From Flammula alnicola (lineage: Eukaryota; Basidiomycota; Agaricomycetes; Agaricales; Strophariaceae), in assembly GCA_015499995.1 (NCBI GenBank), contig JADNRV010000533.1, positions 1-26,096 of the forward strand: a stretch of DNA of 26,096 nucleotides, in the 5' to 3' direction. Numbering within the stretch: the stretch's first letter is position 1; every line of letters starts with the position of its first letter. A model generated the notes under the pieces. That model was not told the DNA's origin. It saw only the letters and a program-made list of their open reading frames with translations, and searched no databases. This document shows positions 10,775 through 21,747 of the stretch, in pieces. A program made the translations under genes and the position numbers.

Positions 10775-10989
10775 TTGATGTTCCACCAGCTTGAACCCAT
10801 TTTTGGCACAACTTTTATTTCGCTCAACTCTTGTAATCTTGTTTCCTCCCCCTTCATCTTGAGAAGATAAATATTCAGCGTAATGCCAATGGATAGATAA
10901 AGATATGACAGCCTCAGGATCCGAACGGCGAAAGCGAATAGTCAACATTTCGTAGTAATCAACGTGTGCCAACGTCCATAAATAGTTAA
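10775..10989. other. Spacer between ISG12-like gene and transposon
   Basis: The 215 bp hold the presumed 3' untranslated region of the ISG12-like gene and nothing else that I can identify. Confidence 0.4.
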
Positions 10990-10994
10990 GGACT

Positions 10995-11023
10995 TACGGT
11001 TGGCGAGCAGGGTCAGGTCTGTT
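10995..11023 (+). repeat. Left terminal inverted repeat, element 1
   Basis: It is 29 bp, starts TACGGTTGGCG, and is identical to the inverse of 11986-12014. It directly follows the GGACT target duplication. Confidence 0.9.
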
Positions 11024-11985
11024 CGAAGCCAGATGCGTCAAGTTTTGGCAGGAGCGCGGGGTCCTCGTCACCGCTTCCCAAGCATTCATGAATAATGTGA
11101 CACAGTTTACAAGTCTGAAGCCTTAGGCCTTGAGTGTCGCATACTCCGAGTCGCACCAAGGTGTGTCAATGTAGCCGCCTAACATATCTTAAGTACCCTC
11201 AGTGTGCTCAATTTCCGTTACAGGCTGAAAGCACTTATTTAATATCTAACAGTACAACATGATACTCTGATGTGTCGAGCGTCCATGTGGACGGTAGCAC
11301 AAATAACAGCGCAAAAAAGTCAGTCCAAAGCAAGTCCAAAGATACTCGCATCGTTGTGTAATAAATAAAATAACCTGATTGACCCAAGATTGACCGCGAC
11401 TGAGCTTATCGATTATCTGTGATGTGCACATGCATCGCACTTGGAATTAACACAGATTGGGAAGAATGCTTGCTGGAGTTATTTCGCGGCTATTGGAGCG
11501 CACTACAGCACGCACTAGGACGTATAGATAAAATAAATTATTCAATTCCCGTAAATCTGGCTGGCTATGGTTTTGCATGGAAAATATATGTTGGAGGCCG
11601 ACCGAGCTCGGCTACGGTTGTAGGGGCTCGGGACGCGTCGAATGGCAGGCCGTTCAATGTCGCATCGAAGGCAAGGCAAGGATGTCTTGTGGTGAGTTCG
11701 CGTCTATCTAAGGAGATGCACAGCCTCTAAAACTATCTAATCAAATCTAGCCAAGGTTCAACGTTCCTGCCGGATGGGAGGCATTTCCGGATGACTACAG
11801 CAATCCATCATGACCTCCACTTGCTGCCGAAAAACATGTCATCTGCTACTTAAATTCGTTGGTAACATACAGGGAATTTATTATTCATAATAGAACTTGA
11901 ATACAGGTAATAAATTGCGACTATGAAGGTCACAACCTTCAGAAGCGTGGACCCCAGTGGTAAAAATACACCATCCGAAGCTCAA

Positions 11986-12014
11986 AACAGACCTGACCCT
12001 GCTCGCCAACCGTA
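11986..12014 (-). repeat. Right terminal inverted repeat, element 1
   Basis: It is the exact inverse of 10995-11023 and is followed directly by the second GGACT. Confidence 0.9.
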
Positions 12015-12274
12015 GGACTGCTTGAGAAAACTGCTGCCCAACTGCCAGTACACCGAAACTTCTCCCTTGAATCAGGACGTGTAATGGTTAAGGACACCAA
12101 TACCTCCGGCTCCCGACAATCGCGAAGCTTGTCCGCGACTGCAAGTTTGGTCATAACGGTAATCTTCGTGTGGCGGTGATTATTTCGAACTCGGAAAAGC
12201 AAAAGATCCACCTATACGATAGCGCCATTAGTGGGGCAGTTCGACTTCTAATGAATAGAAGTATGAAGAAAGTC

Positions 12275-13267
12275 CTAATCGTCCGACGATGGGCGGAAGG
12301 CCTGGCGCAGGGCGTTTCCGCTGTTAGCAACGAAGTCGGTCACAAGCTCCCATAAGCCTATGGAAGCTGTAAGCAGGCCTAGGGATGATGGGGTGTCGCT
12401 GGAATAATCAGCAACAACATTCAAGCCATCCCTAAGGCTTTGATGTGGCTGTTGACAAGTGAGCAGCTTTCGCACACCGTGCGACGCTTTCTCGTCGATA
12501 TGTTCACGTCCCTTATGGTTGACACCCATCTCGAGCTGTAAAAGATGGGTACCGGGAAACAAAAAAGACTGTGTAGTAGGCGACGTGACCAGGTCCACGG
12601 TGGATTGATCGATGCAAAGGAGGGAAACGAAGAAAGAGAGAAGAGGGAATTGAAGGGGATGCGCCTTATTGGGGTTTTTGGAAGACAGGTTCTCGCTTGG
12701 GTTACATCGGGGAATTTTGCCAAGCGATGGATTCGACGACGAAAGTTGGCAGTCACAAGCAGAGTGAGAATTGTCCAGTAGCATCCGCGTGTCGCGAGGA
12801 TGCATAAAGACATGCCATTGGTCAGAAACGCCATTTGCATCGCTTTCTATCGCAACCAAAGGTAAGTCGATTGGTAGTCGGGCTTTTACTCCGGGTCTGG
12901 AGTCTGGAGTCCATTCCCAAGGATTACTGGTGCTGACGAGGTCAGAAGTTTCTGAAAGTGGCGAGGACTCTGCATATGAGCTGGAATTCGAGTGCGGAGG
13001 CCTTCTGTCACTGGCTCCGCTTTCGAAGTCAATGGCAGAAATTGTGAAGTCAGTGGGTGCCGAAAAATCTGAAGATTGGCTGGGACTTGGAGGCGCAGAG
13101 GACGGATTTGGGAAAATGTAGACGGCAGATTCAACAAGATGAAAAGAATTGTCCCATGTGTTGCTGGCTGTGGCTTCTTGTTGTTGAGAGCGCTCATGGG
13201 AGATAGATTGCTGTGGCTGAGGAACATAGTACTGTGACATGATGGTCGTTGCACACGACAGAGCCAT
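12275..13267 (-). CDS. Ser/Pro-rich hypothetical protein
   Basis: This is a single open frame of 330 codons from the ATG at 13267 (alternative Met at 13237, MSQYYVPQPQQ). I do not recognise it. The N-terminal half is low-complexity, rich in Ser, Pro and Gln (NPSSAPPSPSQSSDFSAP), as in disordered regulatory proteins. The middle carries a hydrophobic stretch (LLSFFVSLLCI) that may instead be part of an intron: GTAACC to TTTTACAG donor/acceptor signals bracket that segment, about 180 nt. The C-terminus reads LGLLTASIGLWELVTDFV, mildly amphipathic. Its length makes chance openness unlikely, but composition gives no function. It is flanked on both sides by transposable elements, and element 2 begins only 42 bp before the ATG, so its promoter is probably altered. 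Confidence 0.5.
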   Translation of the reverse strand: MALSCATTIMSQYYVPQPQQSISHERSQQQEATASNTWDNSFHLVESAVYIFPNPSSAPPSPSQSSDFSAPTDFTISAIDFESGASDRRPPHSNSSSYAESSPLSETSDLVSTSNPWEWTPDSRPGVKARLPIDLPLVAIESDANGVSDQWHVFMHPRDTRMLLDNSHSACDCQLSSSNPSLGKIPRCNPSENLSSKNPNKAHPLQFPLLSFFVSLLCIDQSTVDLVTSPTTQSFLFPGTHLLQLEMGVNHKGREHIDEKASHGVRKLLTCQQPHQSLRDGLNVVADYSSDTPSSLGLLTASIGLWELVTDFVANSGNALRQAFRPSSDD

Positions 13268-13333
13268 CACGACATCGGTAAAGAGCGCTGACTGCTTGCA
13301 TCATTCCCCAGGACCCCTCTTTATTCTGCAAGA

Positions 13334-13490
13334 GGTCCGATACTGGTGCGGACCTAAATGGGTCCAAAATCTGGCCTAAGTATGTCCGATACTAGTGCGG
13401 ACCAAAACGCCAAAATTTGGCTCAATGTCCGATATTTTGCGCGTACCAAAATGCCTAGTCGGTACTGATGTCCGATACTTGATGCGGACC
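13334..13490. repeat. Left cluster of four palindromic subterminal repeats
   Basis: Four copies start at 13334, 13384, 13427 and 13470. Each reads GTCCGATA, a variable 3-5 base centre, then TGCGGACC (the third copy is degraded to GCGCGTACC). The arms GGTCCG and CGGACC are inverse of each other, so each copy can fold into a small hairpin. Spacing is about 43-50 bp. Between copies 2 and 3 is the perfect palindrome GCCAAAATTTGGC (13409-13421). Confidence 0.8.
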
Positions 13491-13840
13491 TTTGTCGACA
13501 TTCCCAATCAAGTTCACCTTTGTAACGACCATCCGAGAAAATTTAACAGGTTAAGAGAGTAGCCTGCCGTGCTTCATGGTGTTTCATGTTGTCATTCACG
13601 TCCGTTTTTCTCTCTATCTGAGTGATACAGTTGCGATCTCAAACTTAATGGCACACCGAGCGTGGAAAATAAGAGTTTGATGAAGGGCAAATAAAGGGAG
13701 TTCAAGAGGAAGGCATCGAACAAGCTTGGAATGAGGACACTATGCACCTTGCAGTGTTGTTCTTTCCTTTTTTGTGGTAGCAAAGGCGGAAGGGTGGATA
13801 ATCACTGTCGTTTTCTGCCAAAATCTGTATATTTACTGAC

Positions 13841-13960
13841 CGTGCGGACCAAACTGACTGAAAAGTATGTCCGATACTTAATGCGGACATATAGAGCTCG
13901 AAAAGGGTAGGTCCGATATTTATGCGGCCCAGAACGCCGAAATTTCGTCCGGACCTAAGT
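13841..13960. repeat. Right cluster of the same palindromic repeats
   Basis: Two full copies start at 13869 and 13911 (GTCCGATACTTAATGCGGAC and a variant). A half copy CGTGCGGACC is at 13841-13850 and a compact GTCCGGACC at 13947-13955. They match the left cluster and sit just inside the right TIR. Confidence 0.75.
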
Positions 13961-14031
13961 GCCAAAAAATGGCGATTTCGTATCGAACATCTGACAGCAT
14001 AGAGAGGGGTCCTCATTAATCCTCATTCCCC

Positions 14032-15043
14032 TTATAATCCCCACGCTCTCTTTGGCGGTCGTGCCTTCGTTTTCACCGAACTTCACCCTTACTTACATAT
14101 CTTAATATGGTTAACGTTTAATCTCAACTCGTATCTTCATGAACCATGCACATATCAGAGGAGTAAATGCAATAATATGCATACATTTTACGCGGACCTT
14201 TGCTTTGGGGAAGGTGAGTACCACCAGAATCCTCCAATATTACTAGATAGAACGCTCATGAATTCGTCATCACATAGAAGTCGTACGTGGCTAACCAAGG
14301 CATCAACTCCGTTGGCTAGTCAGAACTTGCTAAAGGATAACTTACACGCAAATTGTCAGCCCTATTACCAATTTTATAATGGAAAGACGACAATCCAATG
14401 CCTGCATCACAGATTTCTTAGTAACACCCATCAACTTGTTGAGTTGGATCATCAACTCGGTGCAGTCAATCCTCATCTTGTGAAATTGAGAGGTCTACGG
14501 TCCTGCGATATTCGAGGAACAAAGCATAGCCTGGGACTTCTTGCTATCCAAAAGATGCATCGCAATGCAACTCTTCGGACAATCTTACAATCATACAAGC
14601 TCGACCGTGTATTGCTGTGGACCTTCTCTACCACGATATCAAGGTACAGCGTACCCCGCAGAGTGGTACAGTGCTATCAGCCTTAGCTGCGATCAACTAT
14701 ATTGTCGAGAAAGCAGTCCTTTATTTATCCTGCTTCCATAAAGCCAACACAAAGCACGAGGTCTACCAATCCCCTTGAGGCCATCTCGGAAGCAGCGTCG
14801 GGCGACGCTATCTGCATTTGCTGTGTCGTCAGCGGTCTGGTTACTCAACAATCACGCCGGCCTGATCTAATGCGAGGACAGACACTATATTATACCGATA
14901 TTTTCTGACCCAGGTATTCCTCTTGTTCTCTCCAGTGTGCTTGTGTACTGACCTTCGTTGTCGGCCAGTTCTTTGAGTTTTCGAAATCTGCTGGGCGGTC
15001 AGCAGTATGATCTAGCGGGACTACATCTACTCAAGGATCAGTT
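14032..15043. other. Intergenic region upstream of the 7TM gene
   Basis: About 1 kb without a supported gene. A plus frame at 14177-14686 is open for 169 codons, but its composition is irregular, its end has no recognisable motif, and the other two plus frames are also patchily open, so I do not call it. It may contain a worn gene or transposon remnant. The right end should hold the promoter and leader of the receptor-like gene. Confidence 0.4.
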
Positions 15044-16689
15044 ATGGCACCTGTTCTCATCAGTCGTACGTTCATCGCTATACCTCGAAGACCACACTTT
15101 TATTGACATTACTATCCCATATTTTAGGGGCGACTCAAGCGGATTTGGGTCGGGAAGGACCCACTCTCCTAGATGTCTGGATATTTTTCAATCTCGTCGT
15201 TAATGATGTGTTATTACCTCTCCTCGTCGCCACATTCTTGTTCTCGAAGCGTGCGAAGAGGCATCCCACCCTTGTCAATCTTTGCATCACTTGGATATTC
15301 TCAGGGGAGTTTTCTGTACTTTTGTGAGTTTTTTAGATCTCGTGGCATATTATCGAGTTTTCCTCATGACTGCAAAATCACGTATAGATTTTATGCCAAA
15401 CAACATGTCGGTCCTGAACCCACTAAGGGTTTGTGTGTAGCTCAAGCTTCCTTGCTGTACGGAATTACTCCGATGTAAGGACATCTCTTCCATACCTACA
15501 AATACTTCAGCCTGACTGACTCTTTATGATAGGTGGTCTGTATCCGTTTTCATGCTTTTCTGGTATATGACCATTGCTATCTGCGGCGATCGCGCGAAGA
15601 GTGTAATTTGCACTTATAAGCTAATTTTCGTATGTCAGCCTTCCTTTTCTCTGCTAATCCAGGTTTCCTAACTTATTTCCCCACATAAGATGCTCGCCTC
15701 TCCCTATATCGTTCAGTTCTCCTTTAGCTTGGCCGCGTTAATTGTGTGTCTCCATAATTTCATACTCTGGAATTCGATCATATGTTAACTCTTTATCTTC
15801 ATCTCAGATTTCTGTGGGCCATCCAGATAAAGTTGCCCGTGCCCTGCGGTACTTCTATTGCGCCCTCGACTTCCCATCACTGTTCGTTCTTGCTCATTTG
15901 GCTGGCTGGCTAGTGCTTCTCTGACAGTGCATTTTTATACAGGTCCTTGGCGATGTCCACATTCACCCTGATTATGTGCATTGGTATTATTGCCCTCGAA
16001 GGTGGGTTTCTTTCGTTCTCAAGATTCTTTGATTATTGTTGATTTTCTCTTTTCATAGTCCACCTTGGTATGCAGTTATACCGTAACTGGCGCTGCCTTC
16101 GCAATGCGGGCAAATGCAATGGCGTCGACTTTCAGTTCTTTCTAAGGGTATTGACTTTTGGTGGATACGTTGCCTTCGGCATGGTGTAAGCACAACAACA
16201 ACACCGTCTGTGGATACTATCGTGGCTAACGTTTATCTAGTATGAACTTGGTGTCAATGTTTGTCCCGAGCAGCGTTGTTCCAGACATGTATGCTGCTAC
16301 AGGTAAATTTTATTTTACAAAGATATCTCCAGACTAATACGTCCATTAAAATAGCTGGAACGGCCGTCTTTCTCGTCTTTGGCACACAAGCTGTATGTCT
16401 GGAATTATTTGGCTCGATCTAAATATGCTTACCGTTGATATAGGATGTCATTCGTGTGTGGTGTTTCTGGCTTCCACCGGTCGAGGAACCCCAAGAGCCC
16501 GACCCGGCCTGCGCGCTTGAGAGGAATTCTTTCTGGCGTCGATCAGAACCCAACTTTGGCAAGGATGTGGCCGACCGATTTGCAGATCTACCGCCACCTC
16601 CTCCACCAAAGTCTAAAGAGTATCTCATGAGTATTGGGACAGAAATAACTCAAAACGCAGAAACAAAGAAGCCGTGTGCATTCGCTTGA
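15044..16689 (+). CDS. Seven-transmembrane receptor-like protein (Agaricomycete type)
   Basis: Eleven exons: 15044-15065, 15128-15323, 15388-15474, 15533-15629, 15690-15743, 15808-15881, 15943-16001, 16059-16185, 16241-16302, 16355-16392, 16444-16689 (353 aa). The short N-terminus MAPVLISRATQADLGREG precedes seven hydrophobic segments, at roughly residues 20-46, 55-75, 86-118, 130-153, 175-198, 215-245 and 255-280. The tail is soluble and Pro-rich (LPPPPPPKSK). The cassette HVGPEPTKGLC and the spacing of helices match an uncharacterised GPCR-like group that is expanded in mushrooms; this placement is from memory, not a search. Ligand and G-protein coupling are unknown. Exon 1 encodes only seven residues plus one base, so the start is less certain than the rest. 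Convergent with UFD2. Confidence 0.85.
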
Positions 16690-17001
16690 CACAAATTCCA
16701 CCGATTTGGGCCGCATCGCCCGTGAAGCTTTGAAGTTTCATTGGCTTCGCAACGTTGGCAGTCGGCCAATACATACTTGAGTTATTTTGGAGGCCTGACA
16801 GAGGGCGCATACTTTTGATAGTGTCTTCAAAGGGGGGAGCTGCGGATCGAACATAGACAATACTACGTTCCAAGTCGGGAGTAGAAATAAACCGATGATT
16901 ATATGAACAGCAAGTCTATGTTTACAAGATATGTCTACTGATACAGAACAACAGCGGAAAGCGATGGACTTCATTACTCTCTACACAACTGGCAAAATTG
17001 C
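16690..17001. other. Convergent 3' spacer between 7TM gene and UFD2
   Basis: These 312 bp lie between two stop codons facing each other. Small open frames on both strands show no protein-like pattern. The region presumably holds both 3' untranslated regions. Confidence 0.5.
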
Positions 17002-20000
17002 TCATTGGGAAGTATCCATTTCGCTGCCGGTAGGCAACTCTGCTGGGGGGTTTATAACTGTAGGTTTTTTCCGCCTCTCCGTTAAGAATTCTTCGATCCG
17101 AACCTTCAGTTCTGGGACTACGGAAGAAGATACATGTTGAGAACGAATGGATCGCAAATGCAAAGGAATCAACCAACCAGGAACCACCTCTTCAATTGTG
17201 AGAGGTGCACGATTGAACGGGTCTTTCGAGTCCGACAACAGATGAGACTTGATGGTCGCTCGGTCAAGAATTGTTTTTGAAGATGGTAAAAGAACTGGAT
17301 CCCGCATCACTGTGAACATCAACGGATCTATGACATGGTAACATTAGTTAAAAGGCGAGCACGAGATAAAGAAGAGACGCACCTAAGAACTCGTCAGGAA
17401 CTTCGCCGAGGTCTTCCTCAGCTTCCAAAGCAGCCTTCGCCTCTTCAACCTTCTCCACAAATGCTCGCAACGTTGCAATCTCGGTTTCACTCTTAATGCC
17501 GCGTCTGATCGCAATGTCTGCCGCCCGGTCGAAAAGTTCCTTCGTGTAACTACGCCCGTCACCCGCGACAGATTGAATAAACTGTGCCTGGTCGCTCAAA
17601 TTGAGGAACACTTGAATGATGTCACTAAGCAGGACTCGAGGGTTGAACTTGAGTTTCTCGGGCTCGCGGACCTTTAGGTCCTGGCACCTTGGTCCTACCA
17701 GGGCCTCTAGGTTATAGTCTAACATGGCAGCAAGACGGTCGACAATCTCAGGCATCATGAATGGTGCCTTGGTCTCAGCGGTGAAAATCTTGAGGAGCTC
17801 GACTGTCGAACGACCGAGAGTGGTATAACCAGAGGCATGACGTTCCAATGAGCGTAGGGTGCCTTCGCGTTCCCGCCGATACTCCAGCGGTTTCGCTGCC
17901 CAGGCGGCCTTATCGTCCATCGCCACTTGGATGTTGTGGATCTGCGTAAGCTCGCTCAGAGACTCGTCCATGAGGTAGGTGACATCGTTGATCATGAGAT
18001 TGACAAAGCGGACGAATTTGTCGACGTTTCTACAAAGCCTCTTAGTAGCTAGAAAAAAGGTGAAGCTGATGATACACACCGCGCTTCAATGTTGAGAGCC
18101 TCTCGGTGAGTTGGGTTATTCCAAACAACCTTGAGAATGTACGAAATGTTTCGCCTGTAAAATTTAGACGTTTCCTACAAACTCCATCTGGAATAAACAA
18201 CGAACCTGGCATCTGAAGATATTGGTGGTTAGCCAAACACTTCGAGAGAGAAATTATTAATACTTACTGAATTTATCGTAGAACTGCGAGCTAGCACCTG
18301 TCTGCTCAACCTCTGTTTGTAATATCAAGAGTCAGACCGCTGCAGCGGAAAAAATCGCGTGTACATACCGATGTAGAAATGCATCAATGCAGGCATGAGG
18401 TGCTTTAGAGCCATCGGGTGTGAATTCAACATGTTCCCCAGAATGCCGTTCCGCTCGCGACCATAACCCCATATACTCATAAAAAGCACCTGAAGAGAGA
18501 CGAAAGTCAGACAATGGTAATTATCAAGTATGTCAACAAGACGCACATCATTTATTTTTGACTTCAAGAACGGATTTTTGATATACCATGTTGAGGTCAA
18601 GAAGGTCAAAACAAAGGTCATGAGCTCTACTTTTCCGGCAAGCTCGAATTTATCTGGAGAAGTCCTATAAATGTGTATATCAGTAACGCATTCATTAAGT
18701 GGCTTCACACGACACTCACTGGACTGCAAAAAATAGATAATTAACGATATCCTCAACGATGTACTCTGGAAGCACTCTGAAGGACATAGACACTTCTTGA
18801 GGCAGCGGCAATCTGATCAAAAGGAAGAAAAAAATCAGACTTTCACTACGAAACGATGCACACAGTAGGTCACGTACTGTACAAGCGGGTTGGGATGCGT
18901 CTTCTTAGGATCAACCTGCCTAATGAGCCAGGTGGATAGGAAGTTGGTAAAACCGATGGACCTGAACGTCATATCCGGATCCAGCAATCCTGCGTCGTAA
19001 GCCAACTGTTGCGCCCTAATCTTTGCTTGTTCGTTTTTAACATGCTTGATCGCTGCCTCAGTACGGGCTTGTAAAGGCGACTTTGAAAATTTATAAGCTG
19101 CAATGTCAAAACATTTCGGATGGAAAGCATACCCCCATCCATGAACCATCACCGTTGAGCATATCAAGGTGTCTTTGAAGTTCATCTATATGTTTGCTCA
19201 AGTCGTTGTAAGTTTGGATCGTACGAAGGTAACCATAATGGCTCATAGCAATGGCAAGGTAGAAGATGTCGGAGATGAAATTAGGAGCTGGAGCTGGAGA
19301 TTTGGCACCCATTAATTTAATAAAATCAGATTTCGATGATTCTTGCGCACCATCTGGTGTCTTATTCTCTTCCTCCCACTTCTGGGCTTCTTCACTTGTT
19401 GCTTTGATGCGCGTTTCGTCGCTTACGTCAATACGGGATGAATGTGCGTAGAACAATGGATCTATGCGGTCCATCTGAAAGGTGCTGAGTTTAGATGATC
19501 GTTCAGGAATCGCAAAAAAAGAAGTTGCCTTGGAATAATTGGCATCCATGAACGGCTCAGCAAATCGCAGCAAAATGCTTTGCATATTCAGCATGAAACT
19601 ATCGGAAGCAACCGTCGCCGGATCAACCTTGCAAATTGCCATGAGCATTTCGATCACGAGTAAACAGGTATAGCATACTCACCTGCATTCCAGCCCGCTT
19701 GACATTCAAGGAAACTACACGGGCAAAGTATTCCAGAACAGCTTCTCGTGATTCAGCAGATGCCCTGACAAGAGTGTTAAAGACCTGAAACAGGGAAGTC
19801 TGCAAAAAATAAAAGGCGTAAGCTCGAATGGCAGCTGCATCGAAATAAACGCAGACCTGCAAACTTTTGAGCGTTCCTCTCAGACTGGCGTAAGTCGACT
19901 CAATATCATCTCTTGAGCGTCTTTCGGGTTCCGAAAAATATGTCAAGGCAATTTTTGGCTGAAAGCCGATATGAAGGAGGGCATAATGGGGATAAAACGC

Positions 20001-21527
20001 AGAAACATACCCATTCCGGGAAGAACACCCCCAATCGAAGTAGTGGACCAAAAAGAGAAACTGTCTCGAAATTAGCAGCAGTAGCTTCCTTTGGATTCCA
20101 TTCCTCCATCCTTGTGATCATCGATGCGATGCTTTTAATTGACACAAGGACTTCCAGTCCACTGATAACGCCGCGCCAGCTGGCATCACTGCCACCCAGG
20201 CCCTCTGGTCGGAACAGGGACTCATGGAAGAGCAATCCGCGAACAACTGGCCCCAGAACATCATCCAGCTCGTTGTCAGGTTCGAAACGGCGTGCAAAGT
20301 CTTGCAGGAATTGCTCGATATCGGAGGGCGAGAGTGTATTTTGACCGTTCGATGAATTGGAAAGAAGAGGGGCGGAAAGTGCAGAGAGAGAAAGCAGGGG
20401 TCCGACGAGCTCGGCTGGTCCCAGAACTCGACTGAAGATGCATATTTTAGTGAGCGAGAAATATATTGAATCGGAGGCACGAACCCGGATGGTTGAGGGA
20501 ACATTTCAGGCTCTTGCAGGATATACCCAGAGTAACTAATCACTAGTGTTCGCACTTTCTCCAATAGATCGAGAGCTTTGAGGCTATCCGATGGAACGTA
20601 TCCCTAGAGAATGGAATACCGAGTTAATAGAAGCATACAAAAAAAGGCCAAGGCGATTGACCTTCTTCATAACAGCAGATCGCGCAGTATTCAACCTCTT
20701 CCAGCATCCCACAAGATATTCAAAGACTGTTTGCTGGGGAGGAAGGGACACCAAGACCGGAAGATAATCTAATTCATCCCTTTATTGAGAATAGATGAGC
20801 CATTGCTTTGCCGAATTAAATTAGGTAAATGCTCACGTCATGTTCTGTGGGTTGAGCTCAAGTCTAGTAATCAACAATCGGTCGACCATATCAATAGAAA
20901 GCTTTCCGTCGGCTTAATCGTGGAAAATGTCAGAATGCGAACAAACGCGTGATGATCATCAGTCAGAATTACTCACTACTAGCGCCCTCTTCCGCCAACT
21001 CTAGGGCCAAGTGCTTCAGCCACACGATTTCGTAGCCACTCTTCTCGGCTACATCTTGCTAAAGATATGAATATTATGTTAGCGAAATTATTATTTATGA
21101 AGTGGCACGAAGTAAGAGAAATTATACATACGTTTAGGGTGACTTTCAAGACTTCTTGCATCGTATCGTGCTCCCATGCTTCAAGATCTAGCTTGGCAGC
21201 AGCAGTTTTCTTCTTTGTTAATCCAGAAGCTGGTCGTGGAGGCGTAGGTGCTACAGGGGCAGCGGGAGCAGACGGGCGAGGGATCGGCTTGGGCTTAGGA
21301 GCAGCAGGAGGCGGTGGGCTGGGTGCACTCGGGGTAGAAGTACCAGACGTTCTCGACGATGACGCGGCCACATTTTCCAGCTTTGCAAGTCTCTTCAGAC
21401 GAATCTATTAAGAATCAAAACCAAAGACAAAATAGAAAAACCAGTCAGTTTCTTTCAAATGTTCTGGTTGGTCATAGGGACATACGCGATCGGCGTCATC
21501 CTGGGGTGTTGGCACGTTGTCGCTCAT
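17002..21527 (-). CDS. UFD2: Ubiquitin chain-elongation factor E4, U-box ligase Ufd2
   Basis: Twenty exons, 1,139 aa: 21527-21486, 21404-21132, 21058-20977, 20912-20837, 20779-20662, 20603-20485, 20431-20011, 19958-19857, 19799-19683, 19627-19133, 19080-18878, 18812-18720, 18664-18547, 18489-18369, 18312-18268, 18212-18206, 18154-18080, 18029-17383, 17327-17178, 17117-17002. A Pro/Ala-rich N-terminal linker is followed by the long helical Ufd2 core (QQTVFEYLVGCWKRLN, ILQEPEMFPQPSG, GIKSETEIATLRAFVEKVEE). The C-terminal U-box starts near residue 1051: DPLMFTVMRDPVLLPSSKTI, DRATIKSHLL, DPFNRAPLTIEEVV. Ufd2 extends ubiquitin chains on substrates handled by Cdc48/p97 and hands them to the proteasome. 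One exon is only 7 nt. It is divergent from bL35m. Confidence 0.95.
18206..18212 (-). other. 7-nt micro-exon of UFD2
   Basis: ATGCCAG (minus strand) lies between an acceptor ATCTTCAG and a donor GTTCGT, with flanking introns of 55 and 51 nt. Including it joins QFYDKFN to RNISYILKVVWNNPTHREAL in frame, adding Ala and part of an Arg. Skipping it would shift frame in the middle of the conserved core. Confidence 0.8.
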
Positions 21528-21747
21528 GGCGGAGCAGTCGTAAATGGCGTCTATAAAGCAAACTGGGTCGTGAGGTTATAGCTGTGTGTTGTAGAAAAAG
21601 CAAGGAAAGTTGGGCCTGTCAATGTTGTAGTAAACTGAAGATCTTGAATCAGCCGCATAGTTTGCGGGAGTATAATTGAACTCACGTGCCACCCCCATTT
21701 CGTTTCGCTCACGTCGAAGTCAGTCTCTTCATCCTCCGTCGTAACAA
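21528..21747. promoter_or_regulatory. Divergent UFD2 / bL35m promoter with CACGTG
   Basis: The 220 bp between the two start codons carry one CACGTG palindrome at 21683-21688. No clear TATA box is seen, which suits two housekeeping genes. Confidence 0.5.

Larger units (their letters stand above)
10990..12019. mobile_element. Non-autonomous DNA transposon, 29-bp TIRs, 5-bp TSD
   Basis: The segment 10995-12014 (1,020 bp) begins TACGGTTGGCGAGC and ends with its exact inverse; the perfect inverted repeat is 29 bp (10995-11023 and 11986-12014), and weaker similarity between the two ends continues for some 40 bp inward (shared GATG, TTTT and GGGGTCC blocks). Immediately outside, GGACT occurs on both sides (10990-10994 and 12015-12019), a 5-bp target-site duplication. 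The interior has no ORF resembling a transposase; the largest frame is 103 aa without known motifs. This is therefore a defective or MITE-like copy. I cannot name the superfamily from the terminal motif. The perfect TIRs and TSD suggest fairly recent insertion. Confidence 0.85.
13302..14031. mobile_element. MITE-like DNA element with 34-bp TIRs (hAT-like TSD)
   Basis: The element spans 13310-14013 (704 bp). Its ends, 13310-13343 and 13980-14013, are inverted copies matching at 28 of 34 positions without gaps, starting AGGACCCCTCT. CATTCCCC lies just outside the left end (13302-13309) and again at 14024-14031, ten bases past the right TIR; directly beside the right TIR is CATTAATC, matching 5 of 8. 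An 8-bp duplication would fit the hAT superfamily. Inside each end are copies of a palindromic motif, GTCCGATAC then TGCGGAC, like transposase-binding subterminal repeats. No transposase frame is present, so the element is non-autonomous. Confidence 0.8.

Noticed and set aside
11018..11030. TCTGTTCGAAGCC, resembling a tRNA B box (GGTTCGANTCC)
   Set aside because: No matching A box or acceptor stem can be folded around it, and it overlaps the inner end of transposon element 1's left TIR.
13334..13955. Regularly spaced palindromic repeats considered as a CRISPR array
   Set aside because: Eukaryotic context, irregular spacing and location just inside TIRs fit transposon subterminal repeats instead.
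14177..14686. 169-codon plus-strand open frame
   Set aside because: No domain-like pattern, no splice partner towards the 7TM gene, and the composition resembles non-coding DNA.
20118..20564. 148-aa minus-strand frame inside UFD2
   Set aside because: It is a wrong-frame read through an intron; the conserved Ufd2 reading uses exons 20603-20485 and 20431-20011.
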